A stretch of DNA of 64,000 nt from the NCBI GenBank assembly GCA_014238905.1, contig JABAAE010000006.1, forward strand, positions 62,001 through 126,000, in the 5' to 3' direction. Below the pieces are notes generated by a model. That model saw only the letters and a program-made list of their open reading frames with translations, was not told the DNA's origin and ran no database searches. Shown piece by piece: positions 63,090 to 64,000 of the stretch (the stretch's first letter is position 1; each line of letters starts with the position of its first letter). The stretch comes from Planctomycetota bacterium (GTDB lineage Bacteria > Planctomycetota > Planctomycetia > Pirellulales > Pirellulaceae). Both the position numbers and the translations under genes were made by a program.

Positions 63090-63359
63090 CTATTTTCGAA
63101 TACCAAGTTTTCCAATGATATCGAGGTAGCGTTGAGCGTCGATCTCCCGGAGATAATCAAGTAGGCTACGACGACGGCTGACCATCGCGAGCAAACCCCG
63201 TCGAGTCGAATAATCTTTTGAGTGAACACGCATGTGTTCAGTCAAATTATTGATCCGCGTTGTCAAAACTGCTATTTGCACTTCTGGGGAACCGGTGTCT
63301 TTCACACACTGCCGGTTTTCCTCAATAATCTGGTTCTTTCGCTCTTTCGTGATCGTCAT
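63090..63359 (-). CDS. rpsO: Small ribosomal subunit protein uS15
   Basis: 89 residues, standard length. [21 protein letters not shown] and [22 protein letters not shown] are the S15 signature segments that bind the 16S rRNA three-way junction. It is the first gene of rpsO-pnp; the 232-base spacer to pnp is AT-rich with no second gene. Confidence 0.97.
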   Translation of the reverse strand: MTITKERKNQIIEENRQCVKDTGSPEVQIAVLTTRINNLTEHMRVHSKDYSTRRGLLAMVSRRRSLLDYLREIDAQRYLDIIGKLGIRK

Positions 63360-63619
63360 TAGCTACCGAATTTCCTCTACTACCTTACAGCTTTCCCGTT
63401 TCAGAGCCCGTTTTTCCTACATTACTTGGACAAAACAACGACTTAATCAAAGCCGCTTCAATCACCCATTTCAAATCGGAATTCGTTCGAAATATCTGTT
63501 CGAACACTAACACAATGCGATAGTCTATCGGATCGACAATTAGTTGCAACCCATAAACCGGCTTGAAAGGGAACCCGTTTTCCAGGTTGAGCCAATCCGC
63601 GTCTGAGTCTCCAACCAAA

Positions 63620-64000
63620 TCACTGGGTCATTCGGTGGATAGGGACAGGACGGCCTGGCTGAAATGCCTGGATGCCCGTCAAAGACAATTCAACAAGTCC
63701 TCGCCTCGCCAGACGGTCCACCACGTTTTTTACGGTTTTTTCCAAAGTATTGGGATCGGTTGCCACCCGGGCATTCACGATTAAATCTGCTGAATTAGTC
63801 CAAATCTCTGATTTGAGAGACAATTCAGGCGCCGCATCACTGGCAACCAGGTTAGCAATCGCCGAATGCGTCGACTCAGTCATATTTTTGGATTGGCCCA
63901 ATATCTTCAAATGCACCGGCTCCGCCCTGTTTTCCCTGAGTTCTAAGGCGATTTCCTCTATTAATTGCAATACCAAACGGTCCAGTTCGAATTTCCCTCG
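63620..64000 (-). CDS. C-terminal part of a gene running off the window, possibly a CobW/P47K-like protein
   Basis: The frame is open from the window end to the stop at 63620, about 126 codons. Only the C-terminal part is visible: helical DRLVLQLIEEIALELRENRA, HLKILGQS, then SADLIVNARVATDP and the terminal FQPGRPVPIHRM. The last motif recalls the C-terminus of CobW/P47K-type GTPase metallochaperone proteins in related bacteria. The GTPase part would lie beyond the window, so the call is tentative. An internal TTG at 63976 is probably not the start. Confidence 0.5.
   Translation of the reverse strand, partial: RGKFELDRLVLQLIEEIALELRENRAEPVHLKILGQSKNMTESTHSAIANLVASDAAPELSLKSEIWTNSADLIVNARVATDPNTLEKTVKNVVDRLARRGLVELSLTGIQAFQPGRPVPIHRMTQ

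Overview
The window reads as chromosomal DNA of a marine, Pirellulaceae-like planctomycete. The inference rests on gene content: several sulfotransferases, an FG-GAP repeat secreted protein, a proton-channel cluster whose last gene encodes a squalene-cyclase-like toroid, zinc-ribbon membrane proteins, a glutaminyl-tRNA synthetase beside gltX, moderate GC, and TTG starts with strong Shine-Dalgarno sites. I see no rRNA, tRNA, CRISPR array, insertion sequence or prophage. Most of the window is ordinary core and accessory metabolism in short operons.

Layout. 139-5574 is a complete histidine-degradation operon (hutH-hutU-hutG-hutI). 6355-6990 is an Eda-type aldolase. 7208-12998 holds a large secreted protein, a prolyl oligopeptidase and a sulfotransferase. 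13114-16468 is the gltX-glnS pair. 16748-19406 is an OPT transporter and a small membrane protein. 20129-23512 holds an arsenate reductase, an esterase, a DUF2726 protein and a tRNA-dihydrouridine synthase. 23684-30442 is a catabolic-looking minus-strand group (FG-GAP protein, sodium:solute symporter, DapA-like lyase, Old Yellow Enzyme reductase) interrupted by a sulfotransferase pseudogene on the plus strand. 30889-39309 holds an FHA protein, deoA-cdd, an EpmA-like enzyme, a lipoprotein with its coupled upstream gene, PepF and a MOSC protein. 39351-40459 is thiS-thiG. 40613-48347 is the most unusual block: TPR protein, ExbB, ExbD, a TonB-like toroid protein and a zinc-ribbon/DUF5684 protein. 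48506-50472 holds an esterase and an aldo/keto reductase. 50667-54927 is the rpmI-rplT-pheS-pheT translation block without infC. 55508-59184 holds a sulfotransferase, then DUF971, DinB and CocE genes. 59299-63359 holds a soluble histidine kinase and the rpsO-pnp operon. The final bases are the C-terminal part of a gene that runs off the end.

How the parts work together. The hut genes convert histidine to glutamate. deoA-cdd salvages pyrimidine nucleosides. The ExbB/ExbD pair would form an inner-membrane proton-driven motor. The gene directly after exbD encodes a protein with a TonB/TolA-type transmembrane helix (a Ser-x-x-x-His pattern followed by QPIS, as in TonB), a proline-rich periplasmic linker and, in place of the TonB C-terminal domain, a prenyltransferase/squalene-cyclase-like alpha/alpha toroid. 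A 1019-residue exported TPR protein precedes the motor. I consider this the best candidate for an under-described system here.

Other points worth attention: an Asp-to-Asn change at the metal-binding Asp of HutI; a PNPase with an acidic then Gly/Arg/Ser-repeat tail; a PheT without the N-terminal tRNA-binding domain; several short tandem repeats in intergenic DNA, one of them directly in front of pheT; and a long hairpin between hutI and eda. Function calls come from reading motifs by eye. No database search was run.
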